This document shows, piece by piece, positions 4,066 through 5,234 of a stretch of 5,234 nucleotides of DNA. Both the position numbers and the translations under genes were made by a program. The notes below the pieces were generated by a model that made no database searches, was not told the origin of the DNA, and was given only the letters and a program-made list of their open reading frames with translations. Origin of the DNA: an uncultured Paenibacillaceae bacterium. GTDB taxonomy: Bacteria > Bacillota > Bacilli > Aneurinibacillales > Aneurinibacillaceae. The DNA is taken from contig CALNBV010000217.1 of the NCBI GenBank assembly GCA_937874515.1, positions 1-5,234 on the forward strand. The letters run 5' to 3'. How positions within the stretch are numbered: the stretch's first letter is position 1; each line of letters starts with the position of its first letter.

Positions 4066-5234
4066 ATGATACATCTCCATTTACAAGATCTTCTTGAGAA
4101 GATTAAAGGAAAAGTTGTAGAAGGACCAGTAAACCCACAACTAACCAATGCAACGGTGCTTCCAAATAAGTTAAAAAGTCACGGAGTATTATTTAATACT
4201 CATAACTATAAAACCATTGATTGCTCCCATTTGAAAAATGGTGCGGCCTGGGTAATCATTACAGAAAAAAAACCAGAAATCATCGGAAATCACAGTGGGG
4301 TTACCCTGGTTATCGTCCAGAAAATAAGAAAATCTTATTGGAAGTTTATTGAGTATTACCAAAGTCTCTTTGATATACCTATCATTGGGGTAACAGGAAC
4401 CTGTGGCAAATCAACGACAAAAGATATGATTCGCCATATCCTTAAACAAAAATATAAAAATGTGGTATCTACGTATAAAAGCAGAAATGGGTTAACTATG
4501 AATTTGCCCTATTTAACAAAAATAGATGAAAAAACAGATGCAGCCGTCATTGAAATGGGAATTGCCCATCCTAATGATTTGTTAGTTACATGCAGATATT
4601 TTCGCCCACAAATCGGGATTATTACGACCATTGGTGTTGACCATTTAGATCAGTTTAAAAACCAGGATCACTATATTCAAGAAAAGGGTACTTTTTTGAA
4701 AGGGTTAGGAAATCAAGGGACATTAATTATCAATGGGGACAATGAAAACATTAAAAAAATTGATATGAGCCAATACCAGGGGGACATCATTACCTTTGGC
4801 CAGGAGGATTCTTGCCATTATAAAGCAAGTAAAATTACCTACGGAAATGGAGGTATGGAATTTATCCTTCATACGAAGGGAATGACAGTGCCTGTATATG
4901 TGCCCGGTTATGGAGAGCATAATGTATATAATGCTATGGCTGCCCTTGCAGCCGTTGCCCTCATCGGGTTTGATATTAAAAAATCCGCAAAGGCCTTAGC
5001 CTCCTTTGAACACATTGAACGGCATATTCAATTTTATAAGGGAATGAAGGGATGCACCTTAATTGATGATACATGGAGTTCTAATCCCACATCTTTAGAA
5101 GCAGCTTTAAAAGTAGTAAAGAAGTTTTCCCAGGACAAAAAAAATATTGTTGTCATGGGACGAATCGCCTTACTTGGCAATGCTACTGCCAAAATATATA
5201 CCCAGGTGGGAAGGATGTTAAATAAATACGGCGT
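4066..5234 (+). CDS. MurF-like Mur ligase family protein, 3' end outside the window
   Basis: This open reading frame gives 389 residues and is still open at the right edge. Mur ligases join an amino acid or dipeptide to a carboxylate via an acyl phosphate made with ATP; MurF adds D-Ala-D-Ala to the UDP-MurNAc-tripeptide in the cytoplasm. The first ~100 residues resemble the MurF N-terminal substrate domain. The ATP P-loop is GVTGTCGKSTT (108-118, K115). Further core motifs are SRNGLTMNLPYL (139-150), AVIEMGIAHPN (160-170), ITTIGVDHLDQF (186-197), EKGTFLKGL (206-214, K207 at the carbamylated-Lys position) and YGEHNVYNAMAALAA (282-296). The C-terminal domain begins near R319, with LIDDTWSSNPTSLEAAL (332-348) and VVMGRIALLG (362-371). 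Housekeeping MurF usually has DDSYNANPxS and LGxMxELG at the last two, so this may be a paralogue with another acceptor. AGGAGG at 4055-4060 precedes ATG 4066 by 5 bases. The downstream genes, which would show its pathway, are not visible. Confidence 0.85.
   Translation, partial: MIHLHLQDLLEKIKGKVVEGPVNPQLTNATVLPNKLKSHGVLFNTHNYKTIDCSHLKNGAAWVIITEKKPEIIGNHSGVTLVIVQKIRKSYWKFIEYYQSLFDIPIIGVTGTCGKSTTKDMIRHILKQKYKNVVSTYKSRNGLTMNLPYLTKIDEKTDAAVIEMGIAHPNDLLVTCRYFRPQIGIITTIGVDHLDQFKNQDHYIQEKGTFLKGLGNQGTLIINGDNENIKKIDMSQYQGDIITFGQEDSCHYKASKITYGNGGMEFILHTKGMTVPVYVPGYGEHNVYNAMAALAAVALIGFDIKKSAKALASFEHIERHIQFYKGMKGCTLIDDTWSSNPTSLEAALKVVKKFSQDKKNIVVMGRIALLGNATAKIYTQVGRMLNKYG

Noticed and set aside
4723..4920. 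Minus-strand open frame of 65 residues within the Mur ligase gene
   Set aside because: It is a shadow of the long plus-strand ligase frame, whose Mur motifs extend through this whole stretch.

Overview
The window looks like chromosomal DNA from a low-GC, endospore-forming Firmicute of the Bacillaceae type. The reasons are strong AGGAGG-like ribosome binding sites, AT-rich intergenic DNA with compact stem-loop/T-tract terminators, and an aldehyde dehydrogenase that closely resembles Bacillus subtilis DhaS as I remember that sequence. Assignment below family level is not possible from this sequence.

Left part (about 1-1300), accessory in character. The window opens in what looks like the right half of a terminator hairpin. 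A two-gene cassette follows: a short charged protein, then a GNAT acetyltransferase that starts on the last base of its partner's stop codon. The layout and the acetyltransferase motifs resemble GNAT toxin-antitoxin modules (TacT/AtaT type), but the small partner is not an obvious ribbon-helix-helix protein. The cassette is visibly AT-richer than the metabolic genes to its right. Downstream lie a weak terminator, the first copy of a ~40-bp dispersed repeat, and a minus-strand gene for a small two-helix membrane protein.

Middle part (about 1300-2400). Positions 1378-1699 read as one short coding region broken by a frameshift at a run of four A, with a terminator-like hairpin near its 3' end. 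Two small genes of unknown function follow as a likely operon (a 112-residue helical protein and a 48-residue charged protein), closed by a strong terminator. The second copy of the dispersed repeat comes next; it contains most of a good sigma-A-type promoter for the next gene.

Right part (2401 to the end), metabolic. A complete NAD(P)-dependent aldehyde dehydrogenase (dhaS-like) has its own promoter, a possible operator and a strong terminator. After a 130-bp gap a MurF-like Mur ligase begins and runs off the right edge. It keeps the ATP-binding and Mur-ligase core motifs but differs from housekeeping MurF at several motif positions, so it may be a specialised paralogue.

The genes do not form one pathway. 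The most noteworthy items are the GNAT cassette with two possible starts for its small partner, the promoter-bearing repeat, the broken gene at 1378-1699 and the divergent Mur ligase. No RNA gene, CRISPR array or intact insertion sequence was seen.
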